Below, in pieces: positions 54,490-62,817 of a stretch of DNA of 64,000 nucleotides (position 1 is its first letter; each line of letters starts with the position of its first letter). The position numbers and the translations under genes were made by a program. The notes beneath the pieces are model-generated. The model saw nothing but the letters and a program-made list of their open reading frames with translations. It was not told where the DNA came from and ran no database searches. Source of the stretch: Paenibacillus sp. AN1007. Lineage in GTDB: Bacteria > Bacillota > Bacilli > Paenibacillales > Paenibacillaceae. The stretch spans positions 4,613,501 through 4,677,500 of the forward strand of contig NZ_CP159992.1 in the NCBI RefSeq assembly GCF_040702995.1, written 5' to 3'.

Positions 54490-54530
54490 AAGGCTTATCC
54501 ACTTCAATCTGTTGAAGCATGATAAGCCTT
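54490..54530 (+). terminator. Terminator after copy 1
   Basis: AAGGCTTATC and GATAAGCCTT with inner CTTCAA/TTGAAG pairing, followed by TCTTC. The stem resembles the terminator after copy 2, so it was probably duplicated with the gene. Confidence 0.85.
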
Positions 54531-54711
54531 TCTTCTATTCTTCATCTACTTTTATCTCCATCTACTTCTAAATCTAATCCTTCACTCTTCATTAGCTGGC
54601 GGTACCGCGATCATTCTTGCTGGTGTCCTTACACTTATAAACATTCTGCAGACGACATTTTTATCTATTTTTAAATATAAAACCATAAATTTCAATTTTT
54701 AATGATTAAAT

Positions 54712-54743
54712 TGTCACATCTTCAGTACACCGTTCCGTTATAC
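54712..54743 (+). promoter_or_regulatory. Second copy of the ECF-type promoter
   Basis: TGTCAC, 13 bp, CGTTCCGTTATAC: identical layout to the promoter of the sigma operon with one change in the -10 region. It precedes copy 2 of the membrane protein by about 60 bp. Confidence 0.72.
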
Positions 54744-54805
54744 CAAGTGTAAGAAGGGGGGAAGCACAAGATGTTATCTGATCCTGAGTTAGGAGGGAAA
54801 GACCA

Positions 54806-55786
54806 TTGGAGCACTTGGACCCCGGGCACGACCTGAAATCCCGATTTCAAAGAGTCGAACCCGTAGATACTGCACTGCATCACCGAGTAATGAGCCAAAT
54901 TTATCTTGAAGTAGAGCCAAAACCAAAGGAGAGATTTTTCGTGAAATACAAAGTCAGTTTACTGCTTGCTCTAGGTTTATTATTGACCGCGTCAACCGGA
55001 TTTGCTGCCGTGAAATACCAGTCTCTGACCAACGGTAACGGAGATGTACTTTTTCAAGAAAAACCAATGACCCACGTAGAATCTAATCGTACCGAAGACG
55101 ATGACAAAAGAATCCGTCTCATGAATAACATCTGGGTGGATCAGATTAAACCAGGTGAAGCAGCGATCATCTACATCGTGCCTAATAATCCGAATCAGGA
55201 ACTCTACCTGAAAGCAAATTCTCATATTATTAAAAGTTTCACCACCCTGCAAAAGATGGTTAAAGTTCCGGGCCAACCTCTAGCTAAAGAGATTGCTGGC
55301 AAAGGAAAAGAAAACTATACGTTCAAAAAGGCAAAGGTGCACATGGAACACGGTATGGACCTCAACAAGCTCTCGGAGACGGAAAAACAAGACATCGCCG
55401 CCAAGCTTCTTCTGGAAGCTCAGGCTTCAGGAAAAGACTACGCCTTGATGCCTGTTCCTTTTACAGACGAGTTCTGGCTCACCACCCTGACTTACACCAG
55501 CGGTAAAAAGGAAGTTGCTCTGGACATTCTGAACAGTCAGGACACCGGTACAGTCACTGCCTCGTATCAAGATAGCCTGAAAGTCACCAGTCATAAGATT
55601 AAAATTAACGGGCAGGATGTCATCCAGCGGAAGTATAGCGGCGAGTCATCAGAGTTCATATGGGTATATGAAGATCCAAAAACGAAGTATGCTTATCATT
55701 ACATGCTGAGAGACGCTAAAGGTAACATTTCCGATGAAGAGCTGCTTCGCATTGCTAAAACGCTGGTTCCGGCTGCGAAGGAGTAG
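54806..55786 (+). CDS. Putative anti-sigma/sensor membrane protein (copy 2)
   Basis: 326 residues from TTG 54806 behind AGGAGGG. Same organisation as copy 1: DPGHDLKSRFQRVEP.. cytoplasmic segment, helix VSLLLALGLLLTASTGFAAV, exported domain with the shared blocks IYIVPNNPNQE, GKDYALMPVPFTDEFWL and KYAYHYMLRDAKG. It has its own ECF promoter and terminator and no sigma gene, so it is a separately transcribed duplicate. It may compete with copy 1 for the sigma factor or respond to a different signal. Confidence 0.75.
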   Translation: MEHLDPGHDLKSRFQRVEPVDTALHHRVMSQIYLEVEPKPKERFFVKYKVSLLLALGLLLTASTGFAAVKYQSLTNGNGDVLFQEKPMTHVESNRTEDDDKRIRLMNNIWVDQIKPGEAAIIYIVPNNPNQELYLKANSHIIKSFTTLQKMVKVPGQPLAKEIAGKGKENYTFKKAKVHMEHGMDLNKLSETEKQDIAAKLLLEAQASGKDYALMPVPFTDEFWLTTLTYTSGKKEVALDILNSQDTGTVTASYQDSLKVTSHKIKINGQDVIQRKYSGESSEFIWVYEDPKTKYAYHYMLRDAKGNISDEELLRIAKTLVPAAKE

Positions 55787-55815
55787 AGATTGATTTGCTT
55801 GAAATGCACTTAAAG

Positions 55816-55856
55816 AAAGCTTATCTGCTTCGCCAAGACGAAGTTAGATAAGCTTT
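55816..55856 (+). terminator. Terminator after copy 2
   Basis: AAAGCTTATCT and AGATAAGCTTT with inner CTTCG/CGAAG pairing, followed by TCTT. Confidence 0.85.
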
Positions 55857-55946
55857 TCTTAGTTTGATTATGTTTAATACCTATCCGCGCATACAGTCCA
55901 TAACTCCTCTAATAGAAGTTGAGGCGGGCCTTTGATTTATACTTAT

Positions 55947-56324
55947 TTATTTGTTGAATACGATATTCTGCTGTTCACTTTCAACAATCTTATTCTCATA
56001 TATCTGCCAGCACAAATGATAATCTCCATCATGATCATCGATCAAAAAATATCCTGTTACATCTTGAATGTTAGCCATCTCAGAAAGCTGCTTTTTCATA
56101 AAATCAAGATGATACTCTCTGACATCTGCCCCATAAAATACATAGGCTGTTCAATTAATTTGCCTCTCCGGGAATGTCCAGCCCGACTGATACAGTACCA
56201 ATTTATCTTCTTCTAGTAGACCTTCATTAGAACTCGCTATGAAATCATCTCTTATCTTTTTCACTTCATTAACTGTATTCTCATCACACTCTAACCAACC
56301 TCTAACAGATACATACTTTCCCAT
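55947..56324 (-). pseudogene. Orphan immunity-like protein interrupted by an in-frame stop
   Basis: ATG 56324 behind AAAGGAG opens MGKYVSVRGWLECDENTVNEV and runs to PERQIN, where TGA at 56151-56153 interrupts it. The same frame then continues TAYVFYGADVREYHLDFMKK to a TAA at 55947, giving 125 codons in all. A TGG-to-TGA change (Trp before TAYVFYGAD) would explain the break. The intact family (short, cytoplasmic, Trp-rich) is common in immunity gene arrays of Bacillales. Either a nonsense mutation or a base error; selenocysteine is unlikely. Confidence 0.75.
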
Positions 56325-56401
56325 GTCCAAAACTCCTTTGGCCAGTAAAAATCATTACGTCCAGAACTACTTTAGGTGACAAAAGAATCTCCCCCTACTC
56401 A

Positions 56402-56869
56402 CTAATTCGGTATGGTGGGTGGATAGAGTTGTTTATGCTCCAGCTCAAACCATTGCTCAATATGGTTGCATAATAAAGGAATATCTTGAATTGCCAGTTC
56501 ACAGATGTCCTCATACGACGCTTGAAGCACATCCCGCAACTCCATATTTACCTGATATGTCTCGGCTTGTTTTGCATAATATACATCAGCAGGTTCAACA
56601 ACATAATTTTGATGTCTGGTTACAGGACTTACATGAATTATCCATTTCAAGTTACCTTTGAACTCCTTAATACATGCCTTTAATTGTTCGTAAACCTGAT
56701 CGGCATTGTGAAATCTGAAATAAAAACCAGCAGGCCGCTCATACATCCGATTTGGTTTGTACATCTCTGTCCTACTCCATGCGTAAGATCCTAATTTGGC
56801 CAATGTATAAGCCATAAGTTCCTCTGGTAATAACTCATCTTTGTTTTTTAAATAAATACTCTTTGACAT
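56402..56869 (-). CDS. Cytoplasmic protein of unknown function, immunity-array type
   Basis: 155 residues, no signal or helix. I place the start at ATG 56869 (MSKSIYLKNKDELL); a TTG four codons earlier is an alternative. Motif-like segments are AYTLAKLGSYAWSRTEMYKP and FYFRFHNADQVYEQLK. AT-rich like its neighbours. It lies in a same-strand series of small soluble proteins downstream of a toxin region, which suggests an orphan immunity gene; no family was recognised. Confidence 0.6.
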   Translation of the reverse strand: MSKSIYLKNKDELLPEELMAYTLAKLGSYAWSRTEMYKPNRMYERPAGFYFRFHNADQVYEQLKACIKEFKGNLKWIIHVSPVTRHQNYVVEPADVYYAKQAETYQVNMELRDVLQASYEDICELAIQDIPLLCNHIEQWFELEHKQLYPPTIPN

Positions 56870-56926
56870 CCTCTCCACCAACCTCTAGCAGATTCCCACT
56901 TCCCCTATATCTACTTTCCATTTATG

Positions 56927-57565
56927 TTATGAAGCAAAGTAATTACTCAGAATTTTTGTTTGTTTATCATTTCCAAGCTCAATATTGGTCAAGTGGTCTA
57001 TAAAAAATGCGTGGATATGTTCTTCTTTGAATAAACTCAAATACTCGAATGCAGTTATCAACATATCATCCTCTGAATAGGTATGCTCTACCAGCCTGGT
57101 TTTGGCGAACTGAATTACTTCGTATATGAACATGTCACACTTCGCGTGTATTAACATATTAAAAACAAAGTAAATCTCATCTTCGTTGTTACTCTTCAGA
57201 ATATCTTTAATTTCGAACGCTTCTAATTCTGCGAGATAAAATCTGGCCTTAACTTGTCTAAAAGCGCGGAGAGCCCTTGGATCATCACTATAAAACTCTT
57301 CCCAAAATGGGATATAAGCGAAATCTCCGGGAACTCTGGCAGATAATTGATTAGACTTGTTTAAGACCGTCCATTCACCATATAACTTATCTGAAACTAA
57401 AACAAATAAAGTTGAATCATACGGAACAACCTGCTTCGCATCATTTTCAATTCTATAATACGTATTTCCTGAAGCCGTAGATTCTATTTCATATACGATA
57501 TAGCTTCGATCCAATGATAAATTGGTTTGTAATGTTACTGTATCTTTAAGCTGTACTCTCTTCAT
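56927..57565 (-). CDS. Immunity-array protein of unknown function
   Basis: 212 residues from ATG 57565 (MKRVQLKDTVTLQTNL) behind GGAGTGAG; frame upstream to 57664 overlaps the previous gene and is not supported. An N-terminal beta-rich part (SYIVYEIESTASGNTYYRIE) is followed by a helical part with VFNMLIHAKCDMFIYEVIQF. Soluble, acidic. It starts 14 bp after the preceding gene and should share its transcript. Function unknown; immunity role inferred. Confidence 0.62.
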   Translation of the reverse strand: MKRVQLKDTVTLQTNLSLDRSYIVYEIESTASGNTYYRIENDAKQVVPYDSTLFVLVSDKLYGEWTVLNKSNQLSARVPGDFAYIPFWEEFYSDDPRALRAFRQVKARFYLAELEAFEIKDILKSNNEDEIYFVFNMLIHAKCDMFIYEVIQFAKTRLVEHTYSEDDMLITAFEYLSLFKEEHIHAFFIDHLTNIELGNDKQTKILSNYFAS

Positions 57566-57579
57566 CTCACTCCAATCCG

Positions 57580-57891
57580 TTATTCTTCTATGGATTGAAT
57601 CGCGTACTCGATATCTTGCTCCATATCCAGGTCGGGATATTTCTTTTGCAGCTCTAACAAACAATGTATGAATGCTTGACTCTGAAATTTCGCAGACAAA
57701 TCTTCAAGTATCTCACATAACCAATACAATTCCGTTTCCTTACTTTGCTCTAAAAATGCAATCGCACTTTCCTCATTGCTTTTTAGCAAATTCACCAAGT
57801 CATGCCACATTAACTGAATTGCCGGATCATCAGGATGTAAGTTCCCTCTCTTCTGTACTAACGAATTTACTTTTCTAAGAGAATCCACCAT
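57580..57891 (-). CDS. Small immunity-like protein
   Basis: 103 residues, acidic and helical. ETELYWLCEILEDLSAKFQS followed by LLELQKKYPDLDMEQDIEYA resembles small proteins widespread beside polymorphic toxins in Firmicutes. GTG/ATG choice is simple: ATG 57891 lies after AAGGAGACTACAAC. First gene of a two-gene unit. Confidence 0.62.
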   Translation of the reverse strand: MVDSLRKVNSLVQKRGNLHPDDPAIQLMWHDLVNLLKSNEESAIAFLEQSKETELYWLCEILEDLSAKFQSQAFIHCLLELQKKYPDLDMEQDIEYAIQSIEE

Positions 57892-58051
57892 GTTGTAGTC
57901 TCCTTAATGGTTGCCTGGAGTTATTGAAGCAATTGTTCCAATAATGATTCAAATGAGTTTTCAATCGAATTTTCATCATAAAAACATAAGCAGCAACGAA
58001 GCCCATTTTGTCACCGCTTCACTGCCACTTATATCTCATCAATATATATAA

Positions 58052-60496
58052 TTAGGGATTCCCTCGTTCAAAATAGGCATGCAACCGATACAGACATATT
58101 TCCCGTGTCCAGTGATATAACACTGCTCTTTCCTCCGAATTCTGCACTTCTACATTCAGCGAGAACACGCCATCTTCGAACCGCGTCATACTTCCCTTTG
58201 CCCCGCTCCACTTGGACATGGGCATATCAATAATCAGATCTTTGATCTCATTCTCCGTCTTCTCATTCCATTCCGTGAGTGCGACCTTACCTTTATCCGA
58301 GAAGTCCTTTCGTTTCCGATACTCCTTTTCCGTCAGATAAGTATAGAAAAATTCAGCCATTTCACCCGGTGTGATGGGTTCCATCCAGTGCGCCTCGCCT
58401 CGCTCCAGCATATAGAGCAGCACGACCATTTTATAGCTTTTGTTCATGATCGTCTTCTCTACATCTCGCAGCCATGCCTCGTGCCGAACATATATCTCCC
58501 CCTCAGCTGGGGATAACAACTCCGCCCAGTAAAGGAAACCGACATATGAGCCAAATTCGCTCCGGTATCCAATACTTTTAGACTGACTCATAAGATGAAG
58601 CTCCAGATAAGTCGGGATGCGACCGAGCTCACGTTTGACGTTTAGAAAATCCTGATACAATTTCTCGCGGCGTGGCATCCGCTTGCGGCTTAACTCCTGA
58701 AGCAGATTCACCACTTGGGTATCCAAATAAATGCCGCAGTTATCCGGAACTTCCGGTATAGCCGAGTCCAGCGCTTTTCCACTACGTTCCTCGTCTCCAC
58801 GCACGTCCAGCAGGCTAAGCTTCACATCCGCATTGCGGTAATTCCCGATCAGGTCGATGATAACACAGTGTGACTTCCCTTCCGCTAACCTCAACCCACG
58901 GCCTATCTGCTGGGTGAATACCGTAAGCGACTCGGTTGGACGCACGAAAAGTAGCGTATCTACGCTAGGAATATCCGTTCCTTCGTTAAACAAATCTACG
59001 GTCAGCACAACTTCCAGTTCACCCGCACCCAGCCGCCGGATGGCTTCCTCACGCGACATTTCCGATGTACGTGAATGCAGACTAAGCACCTTCACCCCCT
59101 GACTGCGGAAATACGCAGCCAAGTAGTCCGCTTGACGAATGGATGAGCAGAAACCGATGGTTCTCGTCTGCTTATGCCGCATCCAAGCCACATAGATCGT
59201 TTCCACATGCTCCTCTTGCAGCTGAACGGACATAAGCTGTTCTTCATCATATTTGGTGCCGATCCAGCGAATCTGCGAATAATCCGTATCGTCGAATACA
59301 CCGTAATACTGGAATGGCGCCAGCCACCCTCGACGAATCGCTTCGATAAAATGCATCTGGTACGCGACATTCCCGTCACACAGTGCATATACATCCTTAC
59401 CATCTAGTCGATCCGGGGTTGCCGTAATCCCCAGCAGAAACTGCGGACGGAAATATTCAATGACCTTCATATACGTCTTCGCCGCCGCATGATGGAACTC
59501 ATCCACCACGATCAGATCAAAGGCATCAGCCGCAAACACATCCCGATGTCGTTGCAAACTCAGTGTATAGATCGAAGCGTACACACAGTCTGCCTCTCCA
59601 TCCTTTTGTTTGCCGTTATATATCCCATGGCTCCGCTCAGGCATGATCTGCTGAAATGATTTTTTCGCCTGATTCAGAATCTCTTCCCGGTGAGCTATGA
59701 ACAAAATTCGCTCAAACCTTTGGGCGAAAAAGCCCGCCAAATAGGTTTTTCCAAGTCCCGTAGCCATCACGACCATGGCTCTTTCATACTGCTCCTCCAT
59801 CGTGGCGTTCAATGCTTCAAGCGCATCTAACTGAGCAAATCGCGGCTGAATAGGCAAAAGAGACAAGACAGCAGGCTCTTGTTCAGTCTCCTCATCTGGC
59901 AGCCTCGTACCAAACTCCGCTTCCTCCATCTCGGTGATCCGCTGGATCATCTCCGGGTTCTTCTGGTGATACTGCCGGTACTCTTCCTCGTACAACGCGA
60001 TGGAATCCGGGTTCACTGGCAAAGTAGTCTCGTGATAGAAACTCTGCATGAACTTCTCCAAAGCCGACTGAAACGTATACGGCTCTGCCTCCGCATTCAT
60101 GGCCAGATTCCATTCATACCCCGTTTTCAATGCCGTGAATGAGAAATTCGAAGAGCCAACAATCAACATGCCTTCTCCATGTTCATGATCAAACAGATAC
60201 GCTTTCGGGTGAAAAGAAGTACCCATGCTTCGCCAGAGCCTTGCTTCGATTCGTGAATCAACTTCACAGAGCGCCCGTAATCCTTCAGGCTGTGTGATAT
60301 ATAGATAATCTCCCGCGAGCATCCGTACCTCTGCCCCGCGTTCCGCCGCTCGTTTCAAATGCGGAGCAAGCAGCTTGACTCCAGATTGCATAATAAAAGA
60401 CGTCATAATATAAATCCCGGACGCATGCTGCATCCGGGTAATAAGTTCATCGGCCAGATTGTCGGTAATGAGTTTTACATTAAGCTTCGTCGACAT
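58052..60496 (-). CDS. PLD-nuclease/DEAD-helicase fusion protein
   Basis: 814 residues. The N-terminal phospholipase-D-type domain (about 10-160) has the HxK motif in SFHPKAYLFD followed by IVGSSNFSFTAL. The superfamily-2 helicase core has Walker A ATGLGKTYLAG, motif Ia AHREEIL, motif II VVDEFHHAA, motif III LGITATPDRLDGKD, motif V LTVDLFNEGTDIPS and motif VI QQIGRGLR. About 230 C-terminal residues form a DUF3427-like region. ATG 60496 overlaps the MazG-like gene by 17 nt. Fusions of this kind resemble restriction-like defence enzymes, but one PLD motif copy only is present, so nuclease activity would require dimerisation. The GC content is closer to the core genome than its neighbours. Confidence 0.85.
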   Translation of the reverse strand: MSTKLNVKLITDNLADELITRMQHASGIYIMTSFIMQSGVKLLAPHLKRAAERGAEVRMLAGDYLYITQPEGLRALCEVDSRIEARLWRSMGTSFHPKAYLFDHEHGEGMLIVGSSNFSFTALKTGYEWNLAMNAEAEPYTFQSALEKFMQSFYHETTLPVNPDSIALYEEEYRQYHQKNPEMIQRITEMEEAEFGTRLPDEETEQEPAVLSLLPIQPRFAQLDALEALNATMEEQYERAMVVMATGLGKTYLAGFFAQRFERILFIAHREEILNQAKKSFQQIMPERSHGIYNGKQKDGEADCVYASIYTLSLQRHRDVFAADAFDLIVVDEFHHAAAKTYMKVIEYFRPQFLLGITATPDRLDGKDVYALCDGNVAYQMHFIEAIRRGWLAPFQYYGVFDDTDYSQIRWIGTKYDEEQLMSVQLQEEHVETIYVAWMRHKQTRTIGFCSSIRQADYLAAYFRSQGVKVLSLHSRTSEMSREEAIRRLGAGELEVVLTVDLFNEGTDIPSVDTLLFVRPTESLTVFTQQIGRGLRLAEGKSHCVIIDLIGNYRNADVKLSLLDVRGDEERSGKALDSAIPEVPDNCGIYLDTQVVNLLQELSRKRMPRREKLYQDFLNVKRELGRIPTYLELHLMSQSKSIGYRSEFGSYVGFLYWAELLSPAEGEIYVRHEAWLRDVEKTIMNKSYKMVVLLYMLERGEAHWMEPITPGEMAEFFYTYLTEKEYRKRKDFSDKGKVALTEWNEKTENEIKDLIIDMPMSKWSGAKGSMTRFEDGVFSLNVEVQNSEERAVLYHWTREICLYRLHAYFERGNP

Positions 60497-60806
60497 CGAT
60501 CAGATACACTCTCTCCTGAAATCCTCCGCGTGCCTCGGCTTTATCTGCACGCAGCTTGTCCAGCTGCGCCGCATTAGCTCCATGTACCTCTGCCAGCGCC
60601 CGGATCACTTCGAGCATATCTGCCAGTTCCTCCAGCGCTTCCTGATTGCTTCCTGCACTCAAGTATTCTTCCGACTCTTCACTCAGCTTTGTTCTCAATT
60701 CTTGCTTATATTCCTCCGGGTCCAGAATGCGCGTCCGGCACTCCTTACCGCTGGATGTGATAATATGCGGAATTTTGTCCCGCACCAATTTGTTGTATGT
60801 AGGCAT
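60480..60806 (-). CDS. MazG-like nucleotide pyrophosphohydrolase
   Basis: 108 residues of the all-alpha NTP pyrophosphohydrolase fold. It begins MPTYNKLVRDKIPHII and has the paired metal-binding motifs EESEEYLSAG and EELADMLEVIRAL (E-x2-E and E-x2-D). ATG 60806 is preceded by AGAGG; the frame further upstream is not supported. Members with a KLVRDKIP start are often annotated as phosphoribosyl-ATP pyrophosphohydrolase-like. Overlap with the helicase gene indicates one operon, so nucleotide hydrolysis may be linked to the helicase function. Confidence 0.85.
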   Translation of the reverse strand: MPTYNKLVRDKIPHIITSSGKECRTRILDPEEYKQELRTKLSEESEEYLSAGSNQEALEELADMLEVIRALAEVHGANAAQLDKLRADKAEARGGFQERVYLIDVDEA

Positions 60807-60941
60807 GTGGTATATCATCCTCTCTACTGTGGAAGCTTTCCAGCACCACGCCAGAATCTCCCTTTTTGCCATTATACCATTTGCCATGGATGGAGAGAGG
60901 TGGATTTTGTAAAGTGGTGGGAGCGGATGAAAAGTAAAAAA

Positions 60942-60975
60942 GCCCATAGCTACTCGTTTAGAAGTCGATATGGGC
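60942..60975 (-). terminator. Terminator of the toxin-immunity operon
   Basis: GCCCATA and TATGGGC form the stem, with TTTTTTAC following on the minus strand. Confidence 0.8.
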
Positions 60976-60996
60976 CTACTTCGAAATTCGTGTTAC

Positions 60997-61482
60997 CTAT
61001 AAGGAGTTCGGGTTCACATAACACCAATCAGACAGATTAGAAGTTTTCAAAGCTCTCTCCAGATCAGACAATGTATACACCCAATCTTCCTCTATCCAAA
61101 CTATCATCTGTGGGTGTCTCGCAAGAAAATGATACAGAAAGGTTAGCGTGACCTCTTCATTTTGATAAACCTCATCAATAATAAGTGTGTTAAAGTATAT
61201 CTTCCCATCCTCTCTCCATTCCAATTCTCTGTATTGATGTACGGCAGGTTCATCATAAACATCAACTCTAATCATATCATTCGCCACACTACTGTCTGAA
61301 TCTTGTTGGTTTGGACGTGAAATACCCAAGGCACAATGTTTCATGTTCTGTTCTGAATCTACATCTTGAATTCCATCAATGGATTGCAGGTTTGATTCCA
61401 GACAAACTTGTCGTATATCTTTCACCAAACGATCTATGGATATATTACTTTTCTCTTCTACCAATACAAAAGCCGATGCCAT
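60997..61482 (-). CDS. Candidate immunity protein for the adjacent WXG toxin
   Basis: 161 residues, soluble, acidic, no recognised family. Its ATG overlaps the TAA of the toxin gene by one base (TAATG), so translation is coupled, as expected for a toxin-immunity pair. Segments such as WREDGKIYFNTLIIDEVYQN and HPQMIVWIEEDWVYTLSDLE suggest an alpha/beta fold. Immunity function is inferred from position only. Confidence 0.65.
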   Translation of the reverse strand: MASAFVLVEEKSNISIDRLVKDIRQVCLESNLQSIDGIQDVDSEQNMKHCALGISRPNQQDSDSSVANDMIRVDVYDEPAVHQYRELEWREDGKIYFNTLIIDEVYQNEEVTLTFLYHFLARHPQMIVWIEEDWVYTLSDLERALKTSNLSDWCYVNPNSL

Positions 61483-62714
61483 TATTTCAGTACCTCCCTT
61501 AATTCATCCAACGAGTTAACTACTTTTACGCCCTTACTTTTTGCATAATCGATTTTCCCAGATGCAATTGGACCCGTATTTTCCAGCGGTGCGTCAATAT
61601 ATAAAACAACTTCCTTCTTATTATGATTAAAAAACTCTTTATGATTTATATCCACGAGTCTATCGATTTGGTCTATTTTCACTGCTCCCGCTGATTTTTT
61701 CACTTCAATAATTTGCGAGTTTGTAACAACATCCAGATCCGTAACTCTTAATTTATTATCCACATTTTTAACTTCCACTCCAAATCCAGTTACCCCAACA
61801 TGACTTTCTACAAATTCACCGACTTTCCCCTCAACAACTTTACCTGTATCACGGCTATTTTTTGCAGCATTTATAGCATGAGGTATATTTTTAGGATTTT
61901 GCTCAACCCATACAATTCTGTTACCAGCATGGTTAGTATATTGTACTTCTAATCCTTTGTTCGTTTTGCTGAGTATAGGGTTATCATTCAATGTTTTGTT
62001 GGGAACGTGACCGGGCTTCGCTACTACATCCTTTGATAACTTCAATCCATTTTTCGGAACCTTATAGCCCCTTTTATACATTCCCGTAAAAGCCATCAAC
62101 ATATTACTGGCTTGCAGGCTGGTTATAAGCAGCCTAGCCCTATTCTCGGAAACGGGTTCTCCTGAGAATGGGTATACCCCATTCTTCAATTCATTGACCT
62201 GATACTGCATGATATCCTCACCCTCAGGCTCAACATCAGGTGCAGATTTCATGTCCAGTGACCCGGTATCTCTCTCATACGCACGAAGTGTCTCTGGTGT
62301 TACATTACCGTCTTTATCCGTTGGCATCATTTTACGGAATTGCGTATTATATACCATCGTGTACTCTGTTTTATCCGAATTGTGGTTTGAATTAGACACC
62401 ATTTTCTGCAATGCGATCGAACCAGCAACTGCCCCCACGCTAACCTGTTCCTGATCCGCTTGTTTGAACCTCTCGGCAATGATCTTGAGATCCTGTGAAG
62501 ATTTAACCATACTTTCCAGTGCACGATCCAGTACAGGACGAGATTGCAGAAAATCATAGAAAAACCGTTCCTGTGTGGCTCCCGTCCATTGTGACTCGAT
62601 GAAACCGATCCGTGCAATAAGGTCACTTCGTATTGATTCCAGTTGTTGTCTTCCTTGCTCAATTTGTTTAGATACATGTAGTAGTTGCTCTGGTGTTACT
62701 TTAATTGTACTCAT
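61482..62714 (-). CDS. WXG100-domain toxin with PD-(D/E)xK-like nuclease C-terminus
   Basis: 410-residue probable type VII secretion effector. The first 90 residues are a helical hairpin with the WxG turn in FIESQWTGATQERFF. A middle linker contains the pretoxin-like segment YPFSGEPVSENRARLL. The C-terminal 130 residues look like a restriction-endonuclease fold: VVEGKVGEFVESHVG, then RVTDLDVVTNSQIIEVKKS (Asp..Glu-x-Lys), and later KEVVLYIDAPLENTG. The Asp, Glu and Lys are in the expected order. AT-rich compared with the flanking helicases. ATG 62714 follows GGAGAGAA. The secretion apparatus is not in the window, and nuclease activity is inferred. Confidence 0.75.
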   Translation of the reverse strand: MSTIKVTPEQLLHVSKQIEQGRQQLESIRSDLIARIGFIESQWTGATQERFFYDFLQSRPVLDRALESMVKSSQDLKIIAERFKQADQEQVSVGAVAGSIALQKMVSNSNHNSDKTEYTMVYNTQFRKMMPTDKDGNVTPETLRAYERDTGSLDMKSAPDVEPEGEDIMQYQVNELKNGVYPFSGEPVSENRARLLITSLQASNMLMAFTGMYKRGYKVPKNGLKLSKDVVAKPGHVPNKTLNDNPILSKTNKGLEVQYTNHAGNRIVWVEQNPKNIPHAINAAKNSRDTGKVVEGKVGEFVESHVGVTGFGVEVKNVDNKLRVTDLDVVTNSQIIEVKKSAGAVKIDQIDRLVDINHKEFFNHNKKEVVLYIDAPLENTGPIASGKIDYAKSKGVKVVNSLDELREVLK

Positions 62715-62817
62715 AGGGTTCTCTCCGAAATATATAAGATTTAACTATGTTAGCAGAAGTAAAAGATACATACATCCGTCCAATATCCTGATTTTTCCTT
62801 ATTATAAAAAGCTTTCA

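Noticed and set aside
56151..56153. Selenocysteine at the in-frame TGA
   Set aside because: No SECIS-like hairpin was seen after the TGA and a Trp codon change explains it better.
55932..56216. Plus-strand 94-codon frame
   Set aside because: It is the shadow of the minus-strand interrupted immunity-like gene, which has a ribosome site and protein-like sequence.
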